DNA of 64,000 nt from Dyadobacter sp. CECT 9275. GTDB taxonomy: Bacteria; Bacteroidota; Bacteroidia; Cytophagales; Spirosomataceae. The notes below the pieces were generated by a model that made no database searches, was not told the DNA's origin, and was given only the letters and a program-made list of their open reading frames with translations. Each line of letters starts with the position of its first letter. Positions within the stretch are counted from its first letter, which is position 1. Position numbers and translations under genes: made by a program. Where the stretch lies: assembly GCF_907164905.1 (NCBI RefSeq), contig NZ_CAJRAF010000004.1:310001-374000 (forward strand), given 5' to 3'. Below are positions 54,105-63,544 of this stretch, piece by piece.

Positions 54105-57100
54105 GTGAAAAAAACGTATCAATATCTGTCCCTTTCGCTTCTTCTCTGTGCAGGAATGTATGGCTGCCTGAAACCGGAAAGCCCGAAAAACAATAAAACA
54201 TCGCTGGAAGATCTGGCAGCCAATGAGGAGGTAGCCGGTTACCTGAAATCATTTCAGGGCAGAGGTGCACTGACGGATGGCTCTTCTCCTACCCCCGCAA
54301 CACAGTCTGTTACAAAATTCCGCTATCCTGATGACCTCAGTCTGGAACTTGTCCTGTCCGAACCACAGATCACCCAGCCCGTTGATATCAGTTTTGACCA
54401 CCGGGGAAGGTTATGGGTGGTGCAGTATAACCAGTATCCCTTTCCAAAGGGGGTGAAGGTTACCGGGGTGGATAATCACCTGCGGTTCAATTTCGACAAA
54501 GTACCCCTGCCGCCACCGGATGGAGCTAAAGGAGCCGATAAAATCACGATGTTTGAAGATACCGATGGAGACGGGCGTTTTGATAAATCAACAGACGTAA
54601 TAACGGGCCTGAATATCACCACAAGTGTCGCCCTGGGCCGTGGGAAGATATGGGTACTGAGTCCGCCCTATCTGCTGGCCTATCCTGACCCTGACGGTGA
54701 CGGCCTTCCCAACGGCAAACCCAGTGTTCACCTGGAAGGATTTGGCCTTCAGGATACGCACGCCGTGGCCAACAGCCTTTGCTGGGGGCCCGACGGCTGG
54801 CTTTATGGCGGGCAGGGAAGTACCGCGCTGGCGAACATTAATTCGTCAGTTTCTAAAAATGTAGCCTTTAAGGGGCAGGCAATATGGAGATATCACCCTG
54901 AAAGCCAGATATTTGAAATATATGCAGAAGGAGGAGGAAATACCTTCAATATAGAAATGGACAGCAAGGGACGCGTCTATTCAGGCAACAACAACGATGA
55001 CAGGGGGCCCAACTTTAAACAAGGCGCTTATTATCCCAAAAGCCTTGGCAAACACGGCCCTCATACCAACCCTTATGTTTTCGGGAACCTCGAAAACATG
55101 GCCCTGACGGGCGAACCCAAAAGGTTTACCCATGCCCTTATCAAATATGAAGGAGGTGCCCTGCCGACCCGGTATCAAGAAAAAATGATCGCCATCAATC
55201 CGCTTTTGAGATATGTGCAGATGGTAGATTTTGTACCGACAGGTTCCACCTTTGCAAATATTGACCGGGAGAAAATCCTGGAAACCGAGGATAAATGGTT
55301 CCGCCCGGTGGCTATCAAAGCTGGCCCGGATGGTGCAGTTTATATTTCCGACTGGTATGACAGCCGCCTCTCCCATGTAGACCCCAGAGACACCTGGGAT
55401 AAGATGTCCGGCCGGATCTATAAAATCCGGTCCGGGAACAAACCTGCTGTTACCCCGGGATTTGATCTGTCAAAATATTCAAATGATGAACTGATCAAAC
55501 TATTGTCCCATTCCAACAAATGGTACCGCCAGCAGGCACTCAGGCAGTTTGCCGACCGCAAGGACCGCTCTGTTGTTTCCAGATTACTGCCTTTACTTCA
55601 GTCAGGTGAGGCCCAGACAGCCCTTGAGGCGCTGTGGGCAATCCATTTGAGCGGCGGCCTTACAGACAACCTCCTGCTCTCAACACTGAAACACAAAGAT
55701 CCGTTTGTCCGCCTCTGGGCCGTTAAACTATCCGGTGATCAAAAAAAGGTATCTCCAGCCGTATCTGAAGGGCTGCGCCAGCTTGCTACTTCGGAATCGC
55801 ATCCGGAGGTGCGCAGCCAGCTTGCCTGTACTGCTAAACGGCTTCCGGCACAGGATGCGCTTCCCATTGTTAAAAACCTGGTCATCTACCATGACGACGC
55901 GGCCGATCCTGACATGCCCCTTTTGCTATGGTGGGCCATAGAATCCAAGGCCGCAACGGACCACCAGCTGATACTTGATTTTTTTAAGGATCAAAAAGTA
56001 TGGGATCAAAAAACTGTGAAAGAGGCTTTGTTAAAACGGATCATGCAACGGTATGTAATGGCGGGCGAACCGGCTGATTTCGCTGCCTGCACCCGTTTGC
56101 TGGAAATGGCACCTTCCAAAGAGCACGCCGGTCTGCTACTTACCGGCCTGGAAGAAGGATTACGGGGCAGAAAGATAACCGACCTCCCAGCCGACCTGGT
56201 TCGCACCCTGCAGCCCTATCTGGCAGAATCCAGCGGGGGATCTCTCGCGTTTGAAGTACGTCAGGGAAAACAAGAGGCAGTGGACCAAGCCCTGAAAATC
56301 ATTGCAAACCCTGCCGAAAGTCTGTCTGCCCGTTTGACCTACATCCGTCTCATGGGTGAGCTCAACCAGCCCGGTGCTGTGCCAGTCTTTTTATCGGTAG
56401 TTCTTTCCGGTAAATCCACAGGGGCCATTCAGCAGGCGGCTTTGCAATCGCTTCAGCGTTACGACCAGCCCGGGATAGGCGTAAAAATAGCCAGTGCCTA
56501 CCCCGATCAGCTCCGGGCTGATCCGGACGTGCGTCTTGCAGCCCTTTCTTTATTTGCCAGCAGACCTTCCTGGGCACATCAGATGATGAATGACATTGTG
56601 GCGACCAAGAAAATTCACAAGGAAGATGTTCCCGATCAGATCGTTCGCAGGTTGCTGCTGCTGAATGAAAAAGGAATTCAGGCGGATGTCGAAAAGCTGT
56701 GGCCACAGGTAAAATTATCGTCGTCGGCAGAAATCAATGAACAGATTGTCAAAGCGGAAAAAGCACTCCAATCGGGTACTGGAACGGTAGCGCATGGAAA
56801 GGTAGTTTTCACAAATCTGTGCAGCAGTTGTCACAAGCTCTATAACGAAGGAGGTAATATCGGTCCTGACCTGACCGGCTATGACCGCGGTAACATCAAA
56901 GAACTCTTGCTGAATATTGCCGATCCCAACGCTTTCATTCGGGAGGGTTATGTGAATTACCACCTCGTCACTACGGACGGCAGGACCATTACCGGGAATA
57001 TCCTCAGCCAGAACAACCGTTCCGTCACGATCAAGCCTTTTGGAGAAGACCCGTTATCCATTGGAGTTGAACAGATTAAGGAAATGACGCCTCAAAAAAC

Positions 57101-57191
57101 TTCGGTTATGCCCGAAAGATTGCTGGAAGGTATTTCCGATCAGCAACTAAGAGATCTGTTCACCTTTATTACACAGCAAAAAAAGGAGTGA
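54105..57191 (+). CDS. PVC-type propeller / HEAT-repeat / cytochrome c lipoprotein
   Basis: A 1028-residue lipoprotein starting at GTG 54105 (MKKTYQYLSLSLLLCAGMYG, lipid Cys in MYGCLKP). Order: propeller of the sugar-dehydrogenase-like type (DISFDHRGRLWVVQYNQYPF, CWGPDGWLYGGQGSTALAN, FNIEMDSKGRVYSGNNNDDR), HEAT-like helical repeats (~residues 460-870: WYRQQALRQFADRKDRSVVS, ALEALWAIHLSGGLTDNLLL), and a C-terminal haem c domain, CSSCHKLYNEGGNIGPDLTG with Cys906, Cys909, His910. The architecture is known from Planctomycetes and Bacteroidota but the substrate is not. A hairpin overlaps its stop codon. Confidence 0.85.
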   Translation: MKKTYQYLSLSLLLCAGMYGCLKPESPKNNKTSLEDLAANEEVAGYLKSFQGRGALTDGSSPTPATQSVTKFRYPDDLSLELVLSEPQITQPVDISFDHRGRLWVVQYNQYPFPKGVKVTGVDNHLRFNFDKVPLPPPDGAKGADKITMFEDTDGDGRFDKSTDVITGLNITTSVALGRGKIWVLSPPYLLAYPDPDGDGLPNGKPSVHLEGFGLQDTHAVANSLCWGPDGWLYGGQGSTALANINSSVSKNVAFKGQAIWRYHPESQIFEIYAEGGGNTFNIEMDSKGRVYSGNNNDDRGPNFKQGAYYPKSLGKHGPHTNPYVFGNLENMALTGEPKRFTHALIKYEGGALPTRYQEKMIAINPLLRYVQMVDFVPTGSTFANIDREKILETEDKWFRPVAIKAGPDGAVYISDWYDSRLSHVDPRDTWDKMSGRIYKIRSGNKPAVTPGFDLSKYSNDELIKLLSHSNKWYRQQALRQFADRKDRSVVSRLLPLLQSGEAQTALEALWAIHLSGGLTDNLLLSTLKHKDPFVRLWAVKLSGDQKKVSPAVSEGLRQLATSESHPEVRSQLACTAKRLPAQDALPIVKNLVIYHDDAADPDMPLLLWWAIESKAATDHQLILDFFKDQKVWDQKTVKEALLKRIMQRYVMAGEPADFAACTRLLEMAPSKEHAGLLLTGLEEGLRGRKITDLPADLVRTLQPYLAESSGGSLAFEVRQGKQEAVDQALKIIANPAESLSARLTYIRLMGELNQPGAVPVFLSVVLSGKSTGAIQQAALQSLQRYDQPGIGVKIASAYPDQLRADPDVRLAALSLFASRPSWAHQMMNDIVATKKIHKEDVPDQIVRRLLLLNEKGIQADVEKLWPQVKLSSSAEINEQIVKAEKALQSGTGTVAHGKVVFTNLCSSCHKLYNEGGNIGPDLTGYDRGNIKELLLNIADPNAFIREGYVNYHLVTTDGRTITGNILSQNNRSVTIKPFGEDPLSIGVEQIKEMTPQKTSVMPERLLEGISDQQLRDLFTFITQQKKE

Positions 57192-57214
57192 ATCTCTATG
57201 GCCGGATTCACTCC
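57185..57214 (+). terminator. hairpin overlapping the stop codon
   Basis: GGAGTGAATC (57185-57194) pairs with GATTCACTCC (57205-57214), 10 bp, loop 10. No T-tract follows. Confidence 0.45.
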
Positions 57215-57285
57215 CTGGCTACCTTGACCAGGTATTTTGGATGCTCTGCCAATTGGTGCGACGGCGGAAAAGCTCCGCCCTCACG

Positions 57286-58856
57286 CTACAAATTTTGATT
57301 GCTTAACCGCTCTTCTCTTCTCCGTTCAAGCCAGCCGCTGTAAAGCAGCCTTTTGTCTACAACCGGCTTGGGAAAAAAAAGGCTGGCCAGGTATCCCACT
57401 ACAACGACGATCAGGTGGCTGTATACGCCCAGCATAAGTTTGTGATGGGTAAAATTCAGAGCACCCATATCCACCAGCAGCCGTTCTTGTCCAGAAATAT
57501 TAAATGGAGTGGATGTCAGCACGGCATAGGCCGTAAAAAGAATACACACCAGGATCGCGATGGTGATACCCTGATTGTTCGCCCGCGCACTCAGCAGCCC
57601 CAGCAGGAATATCCCCACAATACCTCCCGAAAAAATGGCGTATAAAGTAAAAACAATGCCCAGTACCCCTTCGTCACCTGCATCGAGGTATAACATCGCA
57701 ATACAAATGGCAATCAGCCCTGAGATAACGACAATGATTTTGGAGGCAAGCAGGTACTGTCTGTCTGTTTGCCCGGGACGCAGCTTTTTGAAATAATCCT
57801 CCACCCCCACCGCAGCAAGGGAATTCAGGTCGGCACTGAGGCTGCATATCGCTGCGGAAATCATGGCAGACAAGATCAAGCCCACTACGCCTGTTGGCAG
57901 TTGTGTCATAATAAAATAGGGAAAAACGGCATCCGCCCGCAGTCCGTCAGGAAGCGGATGCTGCTTGTAAAAAACAAAAAGCGCTGTACCTATCAACATA
58001 AACAACGTCCAGACAGGGACAGTTAACAGGATACCCAACAAAGAGGCGTGAATGGCCGACCGGTCCGTTTTGGCGGTCAGATACCGCTGCACGACGGTTT
58101 GATCTGTAGCGTATTTTTGTATGGCATAAAATGCCCCGTTGATGGCCATTACCATAAACGTAAGTTTGGTAAGATCCCACTCATAAGGCCCGAAACCAGT
58201 ACGCCCGTTCTCCGAAGCTACTTTCCACACCTCCATCGGACCACCCTCTACCGAAAATAGTAATACGCTGATGCAAATGATCCCGCTTGCAAAAAGCATA
58301 AATCCCTGGAAAACATCCAGCCAGATCACCGCTTCGATTCCCCCGAGCAGGTTAATCAGGATGATGATGAAACCAACCACAAGAATGATGGTGACTGTAT
58401 TAATATTGGTCATTTTTTCCAGTGAAACGGCCAGTAGAAAAAAACAGTCCCCATGCCCGAGAACTGCCTCAGTACAAACGCCAGTGAACTGTAATACCTC
58501 GCAAATGAACCGAACCGTCTTTCAAAATACTCATAGGTACTCAGGTTAATGACCTTTCTGAAAAGCGGAACGATAAACCAGATCACCACTAGTAATACGA
58601 TGGGTACCATCAGCCCCTGCACCAGCAAGATCCAGTTGGACGAGTACCCCGTGCCCGGATAAGCCAGAAACGTTACACTGCTGATGAGGGTGGCCAGCAG
58701 CGAAATCCCCAGTGCCCAGGAAGGTATCTTTCCTTTGGCGAGAAAATAATTCTGGGTGGTTTTCTGGCTTTTGGCAAACACAAGGCCAAATACCAGACTT
58801 CCCGTTAAAAATACCAGAATGATCAGATAATCTACGACATGCAGAACTGAACTCAT
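57286..58856 (-). pseudogene. sodium:solute symporter (SSS family), frameshifted
   Basis: Two frames together make one full symporter of about 522 residues. The first (58410-58856) encodes helices 1-3 (VDYLIILVFLTGSLVFGLVF, NYFLAKGKIPSWALGISLLA, YEYFERRFGSFARYYSSLAF) and stops after GTVFFYWPFHWKK. The second (57286-58413) continues in another frame from LLAVSLEKMTNINTVTI through the remaining helices (GGIEAVIWLDVFQGFMLFAS, YATDQTVVQRYLTAKTDRSA, SAAICSLSADLNSLAAVGVE). One extra base in the A7 run at 58438-58444 restores the family sequence. It could be a real null allele, a phase-variable switch, or a sequencing error. The likely cargo is the acid sugar handled by the divergent operon. Confidence 0.85.
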
Positions 58857-58964
58857 TAATAAAAAAGGATTAAGGGTTTAGGAAGTAAACTTTAAGTGGT
58901 TTAGGAAAAGTCGCGGAGCAGGGCCAGGTAGCTAGTGGCTACGCTGCCTTTATTCCGCCATGCA

Positions 58965-58986
58965 AATATGTAAACGTTTACATATT
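58965..58986. promoter_or_regulatory. LacI-family operator before the symporter gene
   Basis: A 22-bp perfect palindrome with core TGTAAACGTTTACA, 109 nt upstream of the symporter start. Read on the minus strand it abuts CATATTTG, seven of eight bases of a TAnnTTTG box, so a bound repressor would block that promoter. The 448-nt gap 58857-59304 contains this site and the one at 59277. Confidence 0.75.
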
Positions 58987-59276
58987 AATCCTAGCTTTTA
59001 ATATTAAATGATAAAAAAATATGATATTTCCAGGTTCAGGATAATATATAAAGGAATATCAGCAGCCAAAAAAGTATTAAAATATTGATTATAAAACAGT
59101 TAAAAACAAATTACGTCATATCGAAGCTGGTACAAACAGAAGCGTATGCATGTATAACATTTCGATACCAGACATGAATACCATCATGCGAAGCCCGTCA
59201 AGGCTTAAAATAGTAGTATAAATAGCAGAAAAAATGCGATTTAATTTTTTATTCGCACAAATTGACCTAATATTGC

Positions 59277-59290
59277 TGCAATCGTTTACA
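59277..59290 (+). promoter_or_regulatory. LacI-family operator before lacI
   Basis: TGCAATCGTTTACA matches the symporter operator at 12 of 14 bases and lies 14 nt before the lacI start, suggesting autoregulation. Confidence 0.55.
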
Positions 59291-59304
59291 ATACATTTAC
59301 GTGT

Positions 59305-60348
59305 ATGGCCATTCCCAAAGGAGTCAGTTTAAAGGAAGTCGCGGATAAAGCCGGGGTCTCCACTGCTACCGTGTCGAGAGTGATCAATTCGAAAACTGTT
59401 GTAAAGGGGGAAACAGAATTGCGCGTACAAAAAGTGATCAAGCAGCTTGGCTACCGGCCCAACCGTGTAGCACAGCGGCTGAGGACGACCAACGGTGCCA
59501 GTAAGCTCATTGGCTTGCTGATACCCGATATCCAGAATCCGTTTTATGTGGACGTCATTCGGGGTATTGAGCAGTATGCCTATGCAAGAAATTTCGCTAT
59601 CGTGATCGGGAACTTCTCCCAAAACGAAGAGAGGCAGAAATTTTACATTGATATACTCAAGTCCGAATCAGTGGATGCATTTATTGTGGCACCATTCCCG
59701 GGAATGAACGACTACGTAAAAGAGCTGGTAGAAGAAGGGTATGCCGTGGTCTGTATTGACAGGGGGCTTTCCAATATGGATCTGGACGTGGTGAAGGTTG
59801 ATAATTACCAGGGTGCTTTCGACGCAGTGGAACATCTGGTGAAAGTTGGACACAGGCGCATCGGTTTTATATCTGGTAATATGCAGATTCCCACCACACT
59901 AGAGCGCGTATCAGGATATGAAGCTGCCCTGACCAAAAACGGGATAGCGATAGACAGGGAGATCATTGTGGGAAGGAATTCGGACCATACAAGTGGTGTG
60001 GAACTGACCGCACAGCTGCTGGACCTACCGCATCCGCCGACGGCTATTTTTACATCCAATAACCTGCTTACCCTAGGGGCATTGGAAACCATTCATTCCA
60101 GAGGGCTGAAGATACCCGAAGAAATAGCCATCCTGGGATTTGATGATATGTACTGGTCCACGTCGCTGAACCCACCCCTGACAGCCGTGCGGCAGTCGGG
60201 CTTTGAAATCGGAAGAATTACGATAGATCTGCTATACCAGCGCATCATGGAACCTGCCCGCCCCTATGTCAGCATCGTCCTTAAAACCGAACTGATGGTC
60301 AGAACGTCCTGTGGTCATAAATCCGGAAAAATGAAAAGCACTATCTGA
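59305..60348 (+). CDS. LacI-family transcriptional regulator
   Basis: A 347-residue regulator. The N-terminal helix-turn-helix and hinge helix are SLKEVADKAGVSTATVSRVI and GYRPNRVAQRLR; the periplasmic-binding-protein-like effector domain follows (IGLLIPDIQNPFYVDVIRGI, VDAFIVAPFPGMNDYVKELV, GHRRIGFISGN, PTAIFTSNNLLTLGALETIH, ILGFDDMYWSTSLNPPLTAV). Located between a symporter and a catabolic operon, each preceded by a similar operator, it is the natural candidate repressor for both; the inducer would be the substrate or an intermediate. Confidence 0.94.
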   Translation: MAIPKGVSLKEVADKAGVSTATVSRVINSKTVVKGETELRVQKVIKQLGYRPNRVAQRLRTTNGASKLIGLLIPDIQNPFYVDVIRGIEQYAYARNFAIVIGNFSQNEERQKFYIDILKSESVDAFIVAPFPGMNDYVKELVEEGYAVVCIDRGLSNMDLDVVKVDNYQGAFDAVEHLVKVGHRRIGFISGNMQIPTTLERVSGYEAALTKNGIAIDREIIVGRNSDHTSGVELTAQLLDLPHPPTAIFTSNNLLTLGALETIHSRGLKIPEEIAILGFDDMYWSTSLNPPLTAVRQSGFEIGRITIDLLYQRIMEPARPYVSIVLKTELMVRTSCGHKSGKMKSTI

Positions 60349-60368
60349 CAACTATTTTTTTATATAAA

Positions 60369-60386
60369 AATGTAAACGATTACATT
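60369..60386 (+). promoter_or_regulatory. LacI-family operator before the catabolic operon
   Basis: An 18-bp palindrome with one mismatched pair and core TGTAAACGATTACA, 34 nt before the start of the dehydrogenase gene. It matches the symporter operator at 13 of 14 core bases. Confidence 0.75.
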
Positions 60387-60420
60387 GCTTACAACCATTG
60401 TTAAAATTGAATAAAACGGC

Positions 60421-61578
60421 GTGAAAAACATTCAGATATATAATCCGGGAAAGGTGGTGTTCGGGCCAGGCAGCTTCGATCAGTTCATTGCCGATTTCCC
60501 GAAACTTCCCTTCAAAAAACTGTACCTGATCACCATCTCCCCTGTGGCAGCACTGATTCAAACCAGGCTTACCACACTGGAAAAGGCGGGTATCTCTATT
60601 CTTACAAATACTTCCGTCATAGATGAGCCTGGTTTTCAAGACTTTGAAAGACTTTTGCAAGAAGCTGAAAATTTTGGGGCAGACAGCGTAGCCGGTATAG
60701 GCGGAGGCAGTGTAATGGATACTGCAAAACTTGTGGCGGCCAAACTTCACAATCAACACACCATCGGAGATATTCTGCTCAATGGCTTTTCAAAAAAAAG
60801 GACCCCCTATCTGGCATGTATTCCTACCACGTCAGGTACTGGAAGTGAGGTATCCCCCAATGCTATTTTTATCAATGCGGAAGGAACCAAAGTAGGGGTG
60901 ATCAGCCCGGAACTCGTACCTGATGCCGCCTACGTAGACCCGGCTCTAACACTCGGTGTACCACCTTTAGTTACCGCCGCAACCGGAATAGACGCTCTGG
61001 CCCATTGCATAGAAGCATACACCAACAAATTTGCACACCCGATGATGGACCTCCTTGCCCTGGAAGGTGTGAGGCTGATCGGCAGATTTCTTCACAAGGC
61101 ATATCTGAACGGTAACGACCTTGAAGCACGTACTCAAATAGCCCTTGGAAGTATGTACGGAGGCGTGTGCCTGGGTCCAGTCAATACTGCTGCCGTGCAT
61201 GCACTTGCCTATCCGCTGAGCAAAGAATTTCACATCCCACATGGCCTTTCGATAGCACTGCTTCTGCCTTATGTGATGGAATTTAATATCCCCTCCTCCA
61301 CCGACCGGTATGCGGACATTGCAATTGCACTGGGAGCGGAAGATCGGGGCGACAAGGAAGATATTGCCAGGGCAGGGATTGAGCTGATCAAAACCCTCCT
61401 CAGAAGTTGCGGGTTACCATCCGGTCTCGGCGAGCTTAATATCCCCTTTGAAGCCGTGGAAACCATGGCGGCCAGCGCGGTTCAGATCCAACGCTTGTTA
61501 AAAAATAATCCCCGGGAAATAAATGCTGACGACGCTGAGAGAATATATTCCGAAGCCTTCAACCGAGTAAAATCATGA
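60421..61578 (+). CDS. iron-containing alcohol dehydrogenase
   Basis: Starts at GTG 60421 (385 residues). Group III dehydrogenase: N-terminal NAD domain with IGGGSVMDTAKLVAAK, then IPTTSGTGSEVSPNAIFI, and the metal-binding helical domain with Asp and His ligands in GIDALAHCIEAYTNKFAHPM and HALAYPLSKEFHIPHGLSIA. It reduces an aldehyde or oxidises an alcohol or hydroxy acid with NAD(P). Its stop overlaps the next start by four bases, so translation is coupled. The closest substrate class (hydroxybutyrate, lactaldehyde or tartronate-semialdehyde-like) cannot be decided from sequence. Confidence 0.92.
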   Translation: MKNIQIYNPGKVVFGPGSFDQFIADFPKLPFKKLYLITISPVAALIQTRLTTLEKAGISILTNTSVIDEPGFQDFERLLQEAENFGADSVAGIGGGSVMDTAKLVAAKLHNQHTIGDILLNGFSKKRTPYLACIPTTSGTGSEVSPNAIFINAEGTKVGVISPELVPDAAYVDPALTLGVPPLVTAATGIDALAHCIEAYTNKFAHPMMDLLALEGVRLIGRFLHKAYLNGNDLEARTQIALGSMYGGVCLGPVNTAAVHALAYPLSKEFHIPHGLSIALLLPYVMEFNIPSSTDRYADIAIALGAEDRGDKEDIARAGIELIKTLLRSCGLPSGLGELNIPFEAVETMAASAVQIQRLLKNNPREINADDAERIYSEAFNRVKS

Positions 61579-62495
61579 ATGCAATAAAAAAATACAGCGG
61601 CGTTGTAGTACCGATGGTCACACCGGTGGATAACTCTTACAGAATTGACCGCTCTGCAACGCCCATCCTGGTAGACCATCTCATTAGCAACGGAGCGCAT
61701 CCTTTTATTTTGGGAACCACCGGAGAATCTGCCTCCGTTTCCCGGTCTGAGAAACTCGCACTGGTGAAAGCAACAATCAATGCCTCAGCAGGTAAGGGAA
61801 CAATTTACGCAGGTATTTCGGGAAATTCACTGTATGACTCTCTCGAAGATGCCCGCCAGTATCATGACCTGGGTATCGGGGTTTTTGTGGCCACCATGCC
61901 CAGTTATTACCCCGCCGATCCCGACCAGATGGAACGCTATTTTACCCAGCTGGCCGATGCCCTTCCGACGCCTCTCATTATCTATAACATCCCGGCCACT
62001 ACCCACTTATCCATCCCTCTAAGCTTGGTAGACCGGCTGAGCCAGCACCCCAATATTGTGGGCTTTAAGGATTCAGAAAGAAGTATGGAAAGACTGGAAA
62101 CGTCGGTATCATTATGGAAAGAACGGACTGATTTTTCATATCTGTCGGGATGGGCGGCCATGTCACACAAAGCCATCGAACTTGGAGCGGACGGAATCAT
62201 TCCAAGTACCGGGAACCTCACACCGCATCTCTATCAGGTCATTTACACATCCGGCGGAGGACATGAAGGCTGGCTGGCGCAGGAAAAGGCAGACAGGATT
62301 TCTGAATTATACCAAAAAGACAGGACATTGAGCAGAGCGCTTCCTGTATTAAAAACCATGATGGCCGCATACGGGCTTTGCCAACCAGAAATGCTCCCGC
62401 CAATGTACCCTTTAACCAGAGACGAACAACGAACCGTCCAAAGCCAGACCTTATCTCTTTTCGGAGATTTGAACCAAATAAACAGCATGAATTAA
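61575..62495 (+). CDS. DapA/NanA-family lyase (dihydrodipicolinate synthase family)
   Basis: A 306-residue class I pyruvate aldolase-type TIM barrel. The family markers are present: GTTGESASVSRSEKLAL, the Tyr motif YNIPATTHLSI, and the Schiff-base Lys in VGFKDSERSMERLE. True DapA is unlikely because the gene sits in a sugar-acid operon; a 2-keto-3-deoxy-acid aldolase or dehydratase is more probable. The gene starts inside the last codons of the dehydrogenase gene and ends directly before pdxA. Confidence 0.88.
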   Translation: MNAIKKYSGVVVPMVTPVDNSYRIDRSATPILVDHLISNGAHPFILGTTGESASVSRSEKLALVKATINASAGKGTIYAGISGNSLYDSLEDARQYHDLGIGVFVATMPSYYPADPDQMERYFTQLADALPTPLIIYNIPATTHLSIPLSLVDRLSQHPNIVGFKDSERSMERLETSVSLWKERTDFSYLSGWAAMSHKAIELGADGIIPSTGNLTPHLYQVIYTSGGGHEGWLAQEKADRISELYQKDRTLSRALPVLKTMMAAYGLCQPEMLPPMYPLTRDEQRTVQSQTLSLFGDLNQINSMN

Positions 62496-63530
62496 ATGAA
62501 TGATCAAAGACCCGTTTTAGGGATCACCATGGGTGACCCTGCGAGCATAGGCCCCGAGGTAGCCGTGAAGGCACTGGCCAGAGAAGAGATTTATACCATC
62601 TGCAGGCCATTGATCGTGGGAGATGCAAAAGTGATTGCGGACGCGATCCGTTTCTGTGGGCTGGATATTAAAGTAAACGCCGTTAAGTCGGTTGAGAAAG
62701 CGGTATTCCTTTTCGGGCAAATCGACGTGTACGACCTGAACAACGTAAAGCTCGAAACATTAAAAAAAGGCGAGATGTCTGCCGCGGCAGGCGATGTGGC
62801 GTTTAAGACCGTGGTCGAAACCATCAGACTTGCCATGGGAGGACAGGTTGACGGAACGGTGACCGGGCCGATCAACAAGGAATCCATACAAATGGCGGGG
62901 CATCGTTTTTCGGGCCATACGGAGATCTACGCCCATTATACGGACACAAAGAAATATGCCATGCTGCTGGTGGAGAATGACCTGAGGGTTATCCATGTTT
63001 CTACGCACGTGTCGTTAAGAGAAGCCTGCGACCTCGTCAAAAAGGACCGGATACTGGATACCATTGAACTCATGCATGGCGCCTGCCGCCGGTTAGGCAT
63101 TGCCAGCCCTAAAATTGCAGTAGCCGGTTTAAATCCGCATGCCAGTGACGGAGGCCTGTTTGGCTGGGAAGAAAAAAACGAAATCATTCCTGCCATAGAA
63201 GAGGCTCTCAGCCGGGGTTATCAAGTAGAAGGCCCTATCCCTGCCGACACCCTGTTTCCTAAAGCAATCGGTGGCAGTTACGATGGCTGCGTAGTGATGT
63301 ATCATGACCAGGGACATATTCCTTTTAAAATGGTAGGCTTTTCCTGGGACAGTGAAACGAAGAAAATGAACAGCGTCAAGGGAGTCAATATGACCCTGGG
63401 ACTGCCTATTATCCGGACTTCCGTGGACCACGGGACGGCCATGGAAATTGCGGGAAAGGGCATTGCAAGCCCCGACGCCATGATCCTGGCGATTGAGTAT
63501 GCCGTCAGGCTTTTTAAGAATAAGGTTTAA
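62496..63530 (+). CDS. PdxA-family 4-phospho-hydroxy-acid dehydrogenase (PdxA2-like)
   Basis: A 344-residue enzyme of the 4-hydroxythreonine-4-phosphate dehydrogenase family. N-terminal MGDPASIGPEVAVKAL, metal His in HRFSGHTEIYAHYT, MYHDQGHIPFKMVGFSWDSE and TSVDHGTAMEIAGKG are all present. Paired with a four-carbon acid sugar kinase, members of this family (PdxA2) oxidise and decarboxylate D-threonate or D-erythronate 4-phosphate to dihydroxyacetone phosphate, not vitamin B6 precursors. The start codon follows the previous stop without a gap. Confidence 0.92.
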   Translation: MNDQRPVLGITMGDPASIGPEVAVKALAREEIYTICRPLIVGDAKVIADAIRFCGLDIKVNAVKSVEKAVFLFGQIDVYDLNNVKLETLKKGEMSAAAGDVAFKTVVETIRLAMGGQVDGTVTGPINKESIQMAGHRFSGHTEIYAHYTDTKKYAMLLVENDLRVIHVSTHVSLREACDLVKKDRILDTIELMHGACRRLGIASPKIAVAGLNPHASDGGLFGWEEKNEIIPAIEEALSRGYQVEGPIPADTLFPKAIGGSYDGCVVMYHDQGHIPFKMVGFSWDSETKKMNSVKGVNMTLGLPIIRTSVDHGTAMEIAGKGIASPDAMILAIEYAVRLFKNKV

Positions 63531-63544
63531 ATATACTAAACGGA

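Noticed and set aside
62496..63530. Vitamin B6 biosynthetic pdxA
   Set aside because: Its place in an operon with a four-carbon acid sugar kinase, a lyase and LacI operators fits the catabolic PdxA2 role better; no other B6 gene is nearby.
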